64,000 nucleotides of DNA from Siphlonurus alternatus (Eukaryota > Arthropoda > Insecta > Ephemeroptera > Siphlonuridae). Positions 23,459 through 38,099 of this stretch are shown here, piece by piece. The stretch's first letter is position 1. Each line of letters starts with the position of its first letter. Under the pieces are notes generated by a model that saw only the letters and a program-made list of their open reading frames with translations, made no database searches and was not told the origin of the DNA. A program made the position numbers and the translations under genes. Location of the stretch: assembly GCA_949825025.1 (NCBI GenBank), contig OX463778.1, positions 15,214,171 to 15,278,170 of the forward strand. Direction: 5' to 3'.

Positions 23459-26400
23459 ATGGTGGCCATATGGCGACTGCAACTGTCGCCGGCCCAGGTC
23501 AAGTGCGCGCACTCCCTCGCCCGCCGTGCCTTCAGCTCGACCTCTCGCCGCCTTGAAAAAGCAGCGGGCGCCAAAGATGCAGCCAAGACCGCCGCAGCAG
23601 CGCCTATTCCCGGCATTCCATACACCAAGTTGACACTTGGAATACCTAAGGAAGTGTGGCCCAAGGAACGAAGGTACGTGAAAATTTGATATATATATTT
23701 TTTTTTTCTTTACGCGCAAACTTCAAGCCTTCGATATGCAGGACACAAAATCAAATTTTGTAAACGTGCCATTAAACTTTTATTATTGCAGCATACTTTT
23801 TTTTTAAATTTTTCTTTTTTTGAATGCAATAAGAACATCTCCAGCATAAGGTGGACCCTGATTGCACAACATTTGCAGCAGCGTCTAACAGTCTTTGTTC
23901 GTCCACAGGGTTTCCCTGACTCCCGTGGTGGCTGGTCTGCTCACCAAGCAAGGATTCACCGTGCAATACGAGGCGGGCGCTGGCTACGAGGCCAAGTTCC
24001 GAGATGAAGATTATGCTGCCGCAGGGGCCAAGATCGTCGACCGCAAGACCGCCTACGCTTCAGGTAATATCCATACGTCATGACGCTATATATTATACTG
24101 TAGTTACATTTTTTAGCAGACTTGTATTAAAACCAGGAAATCATAATAAATTTATGCATTATTTTATTCTTAGTTTTAAAATTATTAATTAATTGTTATA
24201 AATGTTAAAAAAAATACATTATCTAGATTTTTATTATTGTATATAATTTTGGATGCATCTGTGCAGTGAAGTAGGTAAGGAAAAAATTGGCAGTAATTCT
24301 TTGTTGTTATGGCATAATGAGGGGGGCTTTGAAATTATTTTTCCCCAAACTGCTACTTACAAGTTTGAAAGGGTAGGTGAAGGTTGCACCTTCCTTAACC
24401 CCTGTGTCACCTTGCCATCTGTGAAATTAAGAGCATCATAACATTTTTAACAAAAAATAAAGACTAGTTGGTTTATAGCTCATATAGACTAAAAGCTGTA
24501 ATGATTATCGTATGTGTAGCAGATTTAGTTAACAGTGTTGTCAGCTTGCGTTTACACCATGTTACCACATGTTTCAGACCTGCTGCTAAAGGTGCGACAG
24601 CCCCTAGCGGAGGAGATTCCGCTGCTGCACAAAGGGTCCACCCTCATCTCTTTTGTGTACCCTGGCCAAAATGCCGAGCTTGTCAAGCAGCTGGCAGATA
24701 AGCAAATCACCCTCTTTGGTGAGTGCACATTTTCAGATTGTTAGTTTTTATTGTAACAAATAGAGTAAATTATGATTGAGGCGTAGGAGAAAAATGCCAG
24801 AAGTCAAAATGTAAATAAATAAAATTGCCTATTAACGGCGAGATTTAGGTCTTTTGTCCTATACTCTTCCATCCAACCTAGTATACTTATAAAAATAGAA
24901 AATACAGTGCATTTTGTCAACTATCCTACATTGTTTCAAAAATGTTACGACATAATTTTTTGGGATTTTTTCCATTATGTAATCCATGCTAATAGAGATC
25001 TAACGGAGCGTAATGTTGTTTTCAGCTATGGACTGCATCCCCCGCATCTCCCGTGCGCAGGTGTTTGACGCCCTCAGCTCGATGGCCAACATTGCCGGTT
25101 ACCGAGCCGTCATTGAGGCTGCGGGCAACTTTGGCCGCTTCTTCACAGGTACTGTGTGATTCTTATACTGTTTAGTAGTTGAAAATTTGTTCATTTTGGT
25201 TGAAGTTACTGTAATCCTATTCATATTTTGTTACTTGATGATGATATTATATAAAATAGAAATAAAGAACTATATTATATAAAATTAAACAATAACTAAT
25301 TAATATAAATGAAGAAGTGAGGACTTTATGGTTAAAAATGGACATAAGCCATGAAGAATAATAAAGATCATAATCTGTTTACAAAACATATAAAAATGAC
25401 CATTACTGAAAATTGTTCATACACTTCATGTCCATTTTATACCGTCAAATATTAGGAGATAAAAACAGTACATTAGAAAGTTACAACTGTTTGTGTGCTT
25501 GTCCACAGGTCAGATCACTGCAGCTGGCAAGGTTCCTCCTGCCAAGATCCTTGTGATTGGTGGTGGTGTGGCCGGACTGGCAGCTATTGGCCAGGCTCGC
25601 TGCATGGGCGCAGTAGTGCGAGCGTTTGACACGAGAGCTGCCGTCAAGGAGCAGGTTGAGTCTATGGGAGCTGAATTCCTTGAGCTGGACCTCAAGGAGT
25701 CTGGGGACGGCATAGGAGGTTATGCCAAGGAAATGAGTCCCGAGTTCATCGCTGCCGAGCATGCTTTATTCGCCAAGCAGGCCTCGGAGGTAGACGTCAT
25801 CATCACCACGGCACTCATCCCGGGCAAGAAGGCACCCACCCTCATCACCAGGGTGAGTGTTGAAAGGGAACTGGCATGAGACGACTCCTGCATGTAAATA
25901 ATAATATATTCTTCTTTTCTAATGTTGATGATGTTCAGGCATTTAAGCAATTTAACTTCTAGGAAACAAGTAAACCAATAGAAAGCGGAATGTTATACTG
26001 TAGTCAATATACTGTTGTAATTGTTAATTAAGATCATAAAACTTGAAAATGTTGAAGATATTGCTTTTAAATTTAGCCTCTGCAGTCCTTGTTTACAAGT
26101 TGAAGCTAAATTATGTCCCTGCAGCATGTATGATTAAAAAAAAAATCAGGAAAAAATCAAGCCATTTTAACACAAAATTATATCGTTTTTTTTTATAACT
26201 TGTCTACATATAACAATATGTGTCAAATAACTAGGTAAATGTATATATATATATATAAAATATATATTGTATACTGTATTTTTTTCTTTGCTATAAAGGG
26301 CATTTAGCGTCTTTCATTATTTTTTAACTGTACCTTTTGGAACTTGATTTTTCTACATCAAAGATTAGATAAAAAATGCAAATGCTGACTGAAAGATTTT

Positions 26401-29400
26401 ATATAAAATAGATATAAAAAAATTAGGAGAAGGTTTCTATTTACTGGTTTTATGGAGTATCATGTCCAAAGGTCAAAAGTCCTCTTGAATCATGCTATAA
26501 TCAGAGAAAAGATGATCTTTTTTCTGCTATAATCTTAACATACTAGGAAATGTTCAGTGAACGTTGGAGTGCTATTGACCCTTCATATTATTGATTTGTG
26601 AAAACTATAAAAAAAGGGTGTTTCTTTAGCATCCAGAAATAATACAGAGAAGAGAGTCATGCGAAAACAGTAGTTTTTTGCAACTTGAATTATTGCATGC
26701 ATCTTGTAGACATTGGACACCTTAAAATAATTAAGTTAATAATTACTCTAATATGCAGCAGCTCGCCAGAAAGCTTCCTGGTAGTTATTGGAAAGAAAAA
26801 CCAGCTGCTAATAATGAGTACCGTATTCAGTTAGAATTCGCATTGTCAGTTCAAGTATAAAATATATTCAGGATTAATGGACACTTAAAAATTGACTTTA
26901 TTTTTGTAATTTTTTATCTTTAAAATTAATAGAATATATTTTACCGTATTTTATATTTATTTAAAATTTAAGTTGTCAAAATCAAAATAAATAATGTCTT
27001 AATAAAGCGCTTTATTGAATTATAGAAAGTAATTATTATTATTCATTGTTAAAAAAACCAATTTTGTATTTAAGCAATATTTTTATGTTCATAAAATTGC
27101 ATTGAACAAACTCGTGTAAAAGAAAACGTATTATTTGAAAAATAAAAATTAATATTCTTGAATATTTTGTGTGATAGCTGGCGTAGCTGCATGGTAATTA
27201 AGAAATCAGCATTTAAATCCAGGCTTAATCTAATATTTGTACAGAAACCACGACAGCAAGAATATATACGAATAAAAATAAACTATAAATAGCGATCTTT
27301 TTTTCCGATCTGCATAAAGGGTTGCGGAGTGACAGGGGCTACGTCTATTTTGTTCTGAAATAAAATGACTCCTGGTGGATTTGCGTTTGCATGGCTGCAG
27401 TTTTGTATGTTTTTGTACGTGAAATATTTTTCCAACCTCACTTACTTAACGCATTCTTTACGAGGAGACGCATTTAAACAGCTCAAGGGCTTCAGTATTA
27501 CGCTACATACAGTACAACTTAAAAAATGATGTTAGTCTTCACTGCATATTTGCGGATATTTTGCTCATATATGTAGTTCATCTAATATATTATGAAAAAA
27601 ATAAAATAAAAAAACTTGCGATACTTCTTATTTTAACATAAGTTATTTGTGGTAGAAAAAATATTTATTTATTTTTTTTTTTTCTAGTCAACCCATTACG
27701 TACGTATATACGTATATTTAAATATTTTCAAAGCTGATCAATATTTAAAAAGTGGAATCTGTTATATTTCTTCATATTATAAAATATTCAAAATTCTTTA
27801 ATATTATTAATTCCTTTCAATTAAAATTTATCAAATTGTTCGTAATTTTTATGTTGGGAATACTTAAATTCGCACCGATGACGTCACAAGTAACAAGAAA
27901 TGCATGTCACGTGATGAGCTCTACTATCACGACATTTTGTCTTTCTTGATTGGTATATATTATATAATACAGTATAAGGGGTGGGGTGTAGGATTCAGAA
28001 TCTCAGGATGCGTGCGGTCTTTATTTATTTTTTTCAAATACATGTTTATATGCATGGAGAACCGTGCTGCTCCCCCTGAAATTTTCTTTACATCATTTTA
28101 TCATTCATTTTATTATTTATCTATTCACGTCTTTTTATGGCCTGTGCCGTGGTCTCTTACAAGAGGCCATGTCTGTGCACTAATATCCTCTTTACAGCAG
28201 CCATATATAGGATCATATTATACAGCTGACTATTGTGCACTTGCAGCATAGTACCTCAATGCTTATGCCCTCACGATCCTTCTATTATTGTTTCACTTTT
28301 GGGTTTCGCAAAAGCATCTGATGTAAAGAATATAGAAGATCGCTACCTGCAGAATACACCGAATATTTCCTACACTAGCCCAAGGTATAGAAGTTTATTC
28401 TAGCTCTATACACGTTGTACTAGCCGTCACATTTAATTTGGTTTTCGTCGTGTTTGTAACGTCTCCATCAGTCATTGGTAGCCGTTTAGTAACGAAGAAT
28501 GTCACTGGCCAATACGAGCCAAAGTGTATTTCCGAGAAGTTTCGACGAAAACCTACAAGAAATAATACATGAATATGGTGTCCATTGTAATCTCATCGAT
28601 TGCATGACACCGATGACACGTACGTACGGTACTGATGCGACGCCACTGTGTCCCTCAGGAGTGCGTGGAGCTAATGCGTCCCGGCAGCGTGGTGGTGGAC
28701 CTTGCCGCCGAGGCGGGTGGCAACATTGAGACCACCAAGCCGGGCGAGATATACACATACAAGGACGTGATCCACGTTGGTCTCACCGACTTCCCCAGTA
28801 GACTACCTACCCAGAGCTCCACGCTCTACGCCAATAACATCTCCAAGTTCCTCCTCTCCATTGGTAAGATCGTTAGTGCGGCTTCGTCTGTAATCTCCGT
28901 ATTATACTGTATTATATAATCTTAAAATATAAAAATGCTCGTGTCCGTATTACGATGTGACGCTCGGTTATTGCAGGTGGTAAGGGCAGCTTCAACATCG
29001 ATCTGAGTGACGAGGTGGTGCGTGGCAGCATCATTCTACACGACGGTCAGCTTATGTGGCCGCCTCCACCCCCACCCGCTCCCACCCCCCAACAGATCGC
29101 CGCAGCTGCACCACCCCCACCCCCCGTCGTCGTCGAGCCTCCCAGCCCGTTCGCCACTACCTTCAAGGATGCCCTCGGCTACTCTGCCGGTGAGTTTCGA
29201 CTATAATAATCTTCTTCTCTGAAATGTATCGAAGGCAATTTGTGAAAGAACTGCGTCTTTCATTTAAATGTTATATAAAATAATTGTAAAAAATATGACG
29301 TTATATTATATTTCGTTACTTCCGCAGGAGTTGAAAGTAAACAGTGAACTTTTGAACTCTCAGCATGCACCAGCTAACATAAAAGTTGTAATCTAGGAAG

Positions 29401-32400
29401 CAAGTTATTGTTTTCACATTAAATATCACGATCTCTCAATTTATACGTATCATAATTTTTTTAAGATTTTTTTTTCCCCAATTCAATTTTTTATTAATAG
29501 TTTGTTTTTCCATCTAGTTTTAATGAGCATAAAATTTATGCCATAAATGTCATAATTTAAATTTATATTGTATTGGTTCTACCAGTTGAATTGTGTTTTT
29601 CTTCAAGTGGTCTATACACGGAACGTAAATAATTGGTAAATTAAAACTCAAAACCAACGTACTCTGGACAGGTATGGGTACCCTGCTCGGTCTTGGCGCC
29701 ATCTCCCCGGGCCCCGCCTTCACGGCCATGACCAGCACGTTTGCGCTGGCCGGGCTCGCAGGCTACCACACAGTGTGGGGCGTCACCCCCGCGCTGCATT
29801 CCCCGCTCATGTCGGTGACCAACGCCATCTCCGGCACCACCGCGGTGGGTGGCATGCTGCTCATGGGAGGAGGCCTCGTGCCACAGACCCCTGTGCAGGT
29901 CCTCGCGGCCGCCGCAGCCTTCGTCAGCTGCATTAACATCTCGGGAGGCTTCCTCGTCACCCAGCGCATGTTGGACATGTTCCGCAGGTATGTGAAACAC
30001 CTACCGATACCCCCGTAAATTTACAGTCGAAAATTGAAACCAAAATCAAAACTACTAAGTTGTTGATAAAATCTTGGAAAATATTGAGCTTTTACTAACA
30101 AAGTAGCCTTAATTTTTTAAAATACATAGCGCTATTTGACAAATTCGCCCCTCATTTTCCAGGGCTGACGACCCCCCAGAGTACAACTACCTGTACGCCA
30201 TCCCCGGCGGTCTTTTCCTGGGCGGGTACGGCCTCGGCGCCATGAACGGTCTGGCCGAGATCCATCAGATGGCCTACCTGGGCTCCTCCCTGTGCTGCGT
30301 GGGTGCCCTTGCAGGGCTCAGTTCGCAGAAAACCTCTCGTCTTGGCAACGCACTTGGCATGGTAGGTCCTCGTTTTGTCAAACTTAACTATGTGTGTGTA
30401 TTTACCAGTCAGTTCAATTCTCCATTTTTACTAAAAAAAATATTAATTTTGAGAAAAATAGATAAAATATCGAGGTTAAAAAAAATTGAATACTATAAAA
30501 ATTATCTGGATTTATATATCGTACTTAATCTAATAAAGTATCGATTTTACGACCAAAAAATCTGTACCTTGCCCGCCTTGCCTTGTAAAATCAAAGTCCG
30601 CGAGGAAAATGTCATAAAACGTAAATAAGTTTTGAATTTCAATACAAATCATTTTGAGTTAATTATAATCATTTTTTAAGTGATGTAGTAGAGTTGAAAT
30701 TGGAAAATATGTGCCTACGAAAACGTGTAAAAAGATCGCGATTTACGAGAGTGTGTCTTACGTCATAATTTAATTATTATTTAATATTTCCAGCTGATAA
30801 TTCTTCATAACTGATAACATAAAAAATAGCTGATCACTTTTAAGTTATTCAGACTAATTAATTTTTTTTATTATTACCAATTAACTTATTGTTTGGCGTT
30901 TTACTATTTCGCGATCGTAATTTTTCCGTCATGTACAAATTTTCCATTGTTAATTTTGTTGACTTGCTGTCAAAAAAACATTTAAAATCAAAATTTCCTA
31001 AATTAAATGTAATTTAAAATGCATTTCCTTCCCTATGTGGTTTGGACTGAAAAATAGCTTCGTAAATTTATAAAATTTCCTGCCACTAACTAATCCATGA
31101 AGATGTCTTTCTTTTCTACAATCTAGGCTTTATATTACTGCAGTCACCATGTAGTTTTAGATATGATTATCTTAAATCATTAATTAAATTTCCTCATAAT
31201 GTGCCTTTTTTTTTCTCACCTTCCCCTCTCGTGTTCCCAGGTTGGTGTTGCGGGCGGTCTGGGTGCCACGCTAGGACAGTTGGCGCCCTCTGCCGAGGTC
31301 CTGGCTCAGATGGCTGCCGTCTCTGGTGTAGGAGGTCTGCTGGGAACCGTCATCGCCAAGCGGATCGAGATCACCGACCTGCCCCAGCTGGTGGCTGCCT
31401 TCCACTCTCTGGTGGGTCTCGCCGCTGTGCTCACCTGCGTCGCCACCTACATCCACGACTTCCCCAACTTTGAAACCGACCCTGCAGCAAACGTAGTGCG
31501 CACCGCACTCTTCCTCGGAACCTTCATCGGTGGAGTCACTTTCAGGTAATGCAATCTCTGCTGTCTTTATATTTTACTAATCAGATGCACAATTATTTTA
31601 ATGCAATTTTATTATCAAGTGATTCAATGCTGATGAATTTGGATTTTTTCCCCTTGATTAACGATTATTGTCACCGGAAGTTCCGCCATCTTTCTTTTAT
31701 GCGCTGCCATCTTCTTTTCATACGCAATACATATGAGTGACAAGAGAAAGCAATACGGGTCTTTCACCATACGTCACAAAAACATGACGTCACGTGAATG
31801 TAGGCAAAAAGCACCTATTTAACATGGTAGTAGCATACCAAAAACTATTTATTTTCTGCGATATGACAATTGTGGTACCTTTGACAATTATTTTATTTGA
31901 TAGATTGAAATGTCAAGTAAATGGAAAAAAATACAATATTTGCCAATGATATCTGTGGAAAATACAATAAATCATTAATTAAAATGTAAATCGGCTCCAA
32001 ATTTCACGTCAATAATGACCATTTTACGACACTTATGCACTGATATTGACCCTAAGATTCTTAAAAAAAATCAGCCAATCACCGACCATTGCTTTCCCCG
32101 CGGACTTTTGAATGGGAGGGGGAAACGGCACAACAAAAAATTATCATAAAGAAACCAGGTAAAATAAAAAAAATGTATGTGTTCAAGTTATGTATATTAA
32201 ATTCTTACGTATATATTATTGTTAAAAAAAATTAAAAATATGTTAAATTAGGAGGAATAAATCAAGTGATTCCAGTTCCCTCTCAGTACCTACTGCTGAA
32301 TGTAAACAACAACAAAGCCAGGCAAACGCTATATATTAGGAAAGCAATGTTCAGCACAATAAAATATGTTTATTTAATAAAATGAATCACTTTAAACACT

Positions 32401-35400
32401 TTATCGTGTATTTTATTCATCCATCATGCTTGCAAACATTGAAAAACATTTAAATATGAGTGGTAAATAGTTGTACTCTGTTTTGACTCACTAGTCAAAA
32501 TGGCTGCTCATGACCGCGATGTTGTTTTTTTTTTTGTTTTTTTTTTTTTTTTTTGCTAAAAAGTGTAAAGTTGTTTTTTGACGACTTGGCAACATTGTTA
32601 TCCCATCCATTTAAGCTAAGAGCAATTTAAAGTTGCCGAGTTGTGCAGTTTTTATGAATAAGGCTTGTATCTCAAAAAGTAAATGGTAATATATAATTAT
32701 TATTTCATCATAATTCTATTGAAAATAATTATTGTTTTTTAAGCTAAAATTTGAATCCATTATTCCGTACCATTACGGAGATAGAAATTTGCATTTGGTA
32801 ACATGCGTTTTTTATATCTCGATTTAAAAAATATTGGCACTGAATTTAGGTGTTTTTTATTGCATTAAAATTTTTATTTATTTTTTCTCTATGCAATGCT
32901 GAAAAAATTGGAGTGATTTACCATTTCCTAAGACAAGTGACAATAATCCTTAAACAAAAATTACATTGATCATCAAATAAAAACGTGGTAGCCACTCGAT
33001 TAATCGTAAATCACGATATCATTAAATATTGTTTTAAAAATTTATATCGTTACTTCAAACTCTATAAAGTATTGTGCATTTTTTTTTTCTTGGTATAACA
33101 TGTTCATTATATGTGTACATGTGTTAATTATTAAAATACATAAATGCATGCAATCTTTGTAAATCACTATTTTTTTTTTTAAAATATTACATTCACTATA
33201 ATCTATATTTTTTCTTGGTACTATAAAAAAAAACTAATGATAAAATAAAAATATCATAAATGCACACTACATGGTTGCATAACTACAAAGACTTTTTATT
33301 TTGATTCAGTGGCTCTCTGGTTGCTTACGGCAAGCTCCAAGGCCTGCTCTCATCAAGCCCCCTCCTCTTGCCCGGCCGTCACGCCCTCAACCTGAGTCTG
33401 CTGGGTGCCAATGGAGCTGCCATGACGTACTTCTTCATGTGCCCCTCCATGATGGGCGGTCTCTCCATGTTGGGAGCCACCGCAGGTCTCTCAGCAGCCA
33501 TGGGCGTCACCTTGACCGCTGCCATCGGTGGTGCTGACATGCCCGTCGTCATAACGGTGCTCAACTCCTACTCTGGCTGGGCCCTCTGTGCTGAAGGATT
33601 CATGTTGAACAACAATCTGATGACCATCGTAGGAGCTCTCATTGGCTCCTCAGGAGCCATCCTCTCCTATATTATGTGCAAGGTAAGCTCATTAGTCTAG
33701 TTGGTAGTCATTTTATGTTAATAAGTAATTAAATTGATCGTCATTTCTTTTTCTACTGCCGCAATAATATTAGGGTTTGTCTAACTGAATTTTATTTTCT
33801 TTAATTAAAAATATAAAGTAGCAAGCTGTAAGTAGAACTTTCAAATTTGGCCTCCTTTCCTCAGAATTGAAGTTGTGTATACTGTATGTGTTACTATTTT
33901 TTATTTAAAATGTATTTCATTTTGTACGTTCTTATTTCTTATCAGATGAATACATCAAGTGCAATTTTGAAATAATTATGCTACTTCAAGTCAAGCTTGT
34001 GTTGCCACTTGTCATTAAAAAAATAAATAAATAAAAATAGACCTAGCTTCAACTGATTTCTCCCTGGATAGAGGGCATGCAAAACATAGAAATTAATGTA
34101 GGAAATTTTTTGTCTAGCTTTTAAGTGTTTTATAAATCTTAAGAATATATATCTACGTACAGTACTAAATCTATACCACTTTTCAGGCCATGAACCGTTC
34201 TCTACCGAATGTGATTCTGGGAGGCTATGGTACCTCGTCTACCGGAGGTGGCAAGCCCATGGAGATTACCGGCACACACACGGAAGTGAATGTTGAAGGA
34301 GCCGTGGAGATGATCCGTGAAGCCAAGAACATCATTATCACCCCAGGTGAGCTTGCCGCAATGTCCCTAGCTGTATTTTTTACTAAATTATTTGTGCCTA
34401 AACAAGACGGAAATGAAATACTGTAATATTGATTCACACCCAATATTGAGAAAAATTGGTGTAGCTTTCTCATTAAAAAAAAAAAGGAGAAAAAAATGTA
34501 AATATTATTACATATTACAGTATTTATTTTTATTTCATTCCCTTTTTTAGTTCACAAAATAATAATAATAATAAATTGTAATATCAAAAGCTTTTTCTAT
34601 TGGTTTAGTGAGAATAAGAAACAGGTTGACCGGCTTTCTTGCTAATGTTTCCCAATGTGTAGACTTTGCAGCCTGCCCTTACAGCTTGCTCTGGTTACAG
34701 GCTACGGTCTGTGTGTGGCCAAGGCGCAGTACCCCCTCGCTGAGATGGTCTCTATCCTCAAGAGCAAGGGCAAGAACGTCAGATTCGGCATCCACCCTGT
34801 TGCAGGTATGAATTTATCCAGGGTTAGGGAGCTACTTGATCTAACTGTAGATTCTCTGTAAGAACTGGAATCCACCTGTATACAGAGTATATTTTTAAAT
34901 CAAGCAGCTAATGAATTTACATTGAAATTTTTGGGCTAGAAATACAGTTAAAACTTGTTATTATGAAATTTCAAGGAAATTAGGTTTACGTTGTATCGAG
35001 TATTACCTTATATAGAGTTCTCCCTATCCACGCAACGCTAATTATTTTTATGGGACCACAATCTCCTTTACTCAAAATTGAGTTTCATCTAACAACAAGT
35101 TGCGTAGTTTTTAGTGTAGTTGGGAATCCTTTAATAGTCAAATTTTAGAAACGCAACATTTCTCTTTTATGTTGCATGAGGATTTCAAAGGCTTATTTTG
35201 TGTTTTATAACTTTTATATGCAGTATTTCTGCAATTATGACATGATTATTAGTTCATTAGGTCGTACTTGTAACTGTAGTAGCTACACAGATGATAAACT
35301 CCCAGGTATCTTCTGATGGATGTTGTGTCGCAGGTCGCATGCCTGGCCAGCTGAACGTGCTGCTGGCAGAGGCTGGAGTACCTTACGACATGGTGCTCGA

Positions 35401-36138
35401 GATGGAAGAGATCAACCCCGACATGGCCGATACGGACCTCGTTTTGGTCATTGGAGCTAACGACACCGTCAACTCTGCAGCTGAGGACGACCCTAACTCA
35501 ATCATTGCAGGCATGCCTGTCATCAAAGTTTGGAAAGCAGGACAGGTGAGCATCTTCAGTCTCTAGTTAAGCTCGTGAGAAATAAGATAAAGTATTCACA
35601 TAATCTGAAATGCATTGGCATAACCTCATATTGTGGACCTGTGTGTTAGTTCACAGAGTGGGCTTGTGGGCAACATGCACCAAAAAACGGTCACTTTTAT
35701 GGAGGCATGAATCAACCTAGTAGGCTATAAATCCCTCTTTGATATAAATTTTACAGAAGTAAGCCTTTTAACTAGGTAGATATAAAGGGGAGGGGGGGAG
35801 GGGGCAATTGATATTGCCAATGGAACAAGCTGGTGTTTTTGCTTCAGAAAAAACTTGAAATTTTTATAATATTTGAGTTACTAATTTGAGATTTAGGAGT
35901 TGATACTTTCAAAAAATTAAAGGTTATATTTGTAATTGTATTTTATTATTGATTCAATCACTCACAAAAAATGTATTATGCTTGGCAGGTGATCGTAATG
36001 AAGCGTTCACTTGGAGTGGGCTACGCTGCAGTTGACAATCCAATCTTCTACAAGCAGAACACGTCTATGTTGTTGGGAGACGCCAAGAAGACATGTGATA
36101 GCTTACTTACCAAGATCAAGGAAATGTACGCTAAGTAA
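23459..36138 (+). CDS. NNT: Mitochondrial proton-translocating NAD(P) transhydrogenase, 15 coding exons
   Basis: Inner-membrane enzyme that couples hydride transfer between NADH and NADP+ to proton import, supplying mitochondrial NADPH. Exons: 23459-23673, 23909-24063, 24578-24718, 25026-25148, 25509-25852, 28659-28863, 28977-29189, 29672-29987, 30163-30361, 31241-31545, 33310-33682, 34187-34346, 34701-34805, 35334-35545, 35989-36138. All phases agree; total 1071 residues (human 1086). An Arg-rich, acid-poor N-terminus (to about residue 33) is a matrix-targeting peptide. Domain I (about 57-415) has the Rossmann [14 protein letters not shown] at about 226 and [21 protein letters not shown] proline-rich hinge spans about 420-452. 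Membrane domain II is about 466-870 ([30 protein letters not shown]). NADP(H)-binding domain III is about 884-1071 ([39 protein letters not shown]). An in-frame stop lies just upstream of the chosen ATG. No break is seen. Confidence 0.98.
25853..28658 (+). other. Large NNT intron 5
   Basis: A 2.8-kb AT-rich intron between the Rossmann-fold exon and the exon starting ECVELMRPG. No nested gene recognised. It contains a perfect CRE octamer at 27879-27886 near a CACGTG E-box. Confidence 0.8.
31546..33309 (+). other. NNT intron 10
   Basis: AT-rich intron of 1.76 kb with poly-T runs near 32523-32555. It contains a CRE octamer at 31785-31792 overlapping a CACGTG E-box (TGACGTCACGTG). No nested coding sequence seen. 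Confidence 0.8.
34945..35120. mobile_element. Diverged pogo-like MITE copy in NNT intron 13
   Basis: Aligns by eye with the element at 6264-6457: ACAGTTAAAACTTGTTATTA start, GAGTATTACCTTATA, ACTCAAAATTGAGTTT and CTAACAACAAGTTG in the same order. The right terminus is degraded. Confidence 0.6.
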
Positions 36139-36189
36139 AGGAACTGAACCATAAAGCGTAACACTGGATTATCGACGTCCAAAATATTA

Positions 36190-36466
36190 TTACATAAATG
36201 ATCAGAGAATACAAAGTTGTGATTTTTTTTCCAGATTTTTCTGAGTCCAGAAAATATTTTAAAAAATATACATAAGTTCAGTTTGAAAGTTATGACCATG
36301 CCCCTTTTTGACCTATATTTTTTATTAAGAAGTGGCACGCCTAGTGCCACCAGAAAGTGGGCATGCTCTTTACTTTCAATTATTTATATTTTAAAGGTTC
36401 CTAGACTCTAAAAAAATCTGAAAAAAATCATAGTAGCTTATCTTTGCACCCTTCATCATTTATGCA
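36190..36466. mobile_element. Inverted-repeat MITE immediately downstream of the NNT stop
   Basis: Imperfect inverted repeat (CATAAATGATCAGAG... paired with ...CATCATTTATGCATTA; TTTTTTTCCAGATTTTT paired with AAAAATCTGAAAAAAATC). It shares the AAAAAATCTGAAAAAA and TAGTAGC-like blocks with the element at 11571-11902. Starting about 50 nt after the NNT stop, it probably lies within the NNT 3' UTR. Confidence 0.55.
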
Positions 36467-37447
36467 TTAAGATTTTTTGATATCAATACTCTATTCTCAT
36501 CAATAATCAAACAATCAATCGGTTCATCAGCTTATAGTGAGAGATTAATTGGAATCAAGCTATAGGAATAGCAAAATATATTATGTATCATCATAATAGA
36601 GATAGGGTAATTAATATGTTAACATCTGTGTTAATTTTTAATTAGGTAAATAAAATTTAAAAAATGTCAAGCAGTACAAAATTACCTCAGTTATCATGCA
36701 ATGATGCAATAAAAATGCATTTTTTAAAGGAGATGTAAAATTAATGTTTTTAAAAATATAAAAAATGGAAAATGTTAGCAAATGTAGATTGGACCTCTAT
36801 ATATATTATATTATTTTTCCATTATCAAGCATTTCAACTAACACTAATAAATGTTTCAACCTTTTATTTAATAAAAGCAAAAGTTAAAGGTGAATCGTGT
36901 TTTATTTAATAAATTACCAAGTTATGCCATAATTAGGAAGGGGGGGGATATGCGCCCCCTAATTAAATCTTGACTAAAATTAAATATAATCTACCATATC
37001 TGCATGAAATGTCATAAAAAAGTTAAATATATTTTAAAATTCAAGAAAGTAGATGACAACATAATAGATTTGTTTTCTTTTTCTGAGTTTATTTAATTCG
37101 TTTATAGTTTTGCCTTAACTTCAATGTTAATTTAATTTTATTTTCACAAATAATTAATACGTATCTAAAATGGCGCAGATTTTCATAAAACGCGCGCCTG
37201 TAAAGTAGGCCACTCTTTTAACCTTGACGTAAATCTGGTTGCATAAATTACAGTCTGAAAAATTAAAAATAATATTAACAAATTAATTACATTGTTTTAA
37301 TACTAATTAATGATAATTATTACTTAATCATTATTATTTTAATTTCATTATTATATGTTTTTAAAAGATGATGGTGAATATCATTGACAAATTTTTGTGA
37401 TACCTATAATAGCACATACACTTCTCGCGCCTATGAATAGTCCTTTT

Positions 37448-37550
37448 TTGCAGCCTTGTTAATCGCCATTGCGATATACTCCCAGAACATGTGCATTGAA
37501 TATAAATTGAATGATGAATTGATGATTAACAAGGCTGCAAGCAGTACAAA
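37448..37550. repeat. Short inverted repeat (GCAGCCTTGTTAATC family)
   Basis: TTGCAGCCTTGTTAATC at the left and GATTAACAAGGCTGCAA at the right. The right side plus TTTTCAGAGGCGACGACT recurs at about 58559-58605 (GATTAACAAGGCTGCAA ... TTTTCCAAGGCGACGACT), so it is a dispersed repeat. Confidence 0.6.
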
Positions 37551-37585
37551 CGGAACTTTTCAGAGGCGACGACTCTGTTATATGC

Positions 37586-37586
<1 letters not shown>

Positions 37587-37655
<69 letters not shown>

Positions 37656-37661
37656 TATATT
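37587..37661. repeat. (TA)n microsatellite
   Basis: About 37 TA dinucleotides interrupted by a single C near 37650. Confidence 0.97.
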
Positions 37662-38099
37662 CCAAATACTTTATACTCTCATAAACTTAGTAAAAAAAAT
37701 AATAATATTATCAATAACAAAATCAGTTTAAAACAGAACAAAATCATATGCATGTGGTAATGTACAGTACATGCAGTGTCTCAAATCTATGGCAAGTAAC
37801 ATATAATACATTACACAAAATTAATCTATTATTTAGACTTTATCTATAGCTAGCCTAGCTAATTAATACAATTAATTTTATTTATAACGATATAATACAG
37901 TATATCAGTATGAAAAAATCATATAGATTCGACTGCACATATATGATTTCCCCGCGCGGGCTTTAATTGACTTAATAACGTTGCTCCAGATATTATAATA
38001 TATATATAACTCGTCAGCTCTCTTGCACTTGAAACTTATTCCGCAAACACGTTTTCCACAACAGAAGTAAAGTTATATAGTCACTCTATCGTTATACAA

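Noticed and set aside
37456..37731. 91-codon frame with alternating Ile-Tyr
   Set aside because: Translation of a TA microsatellite.
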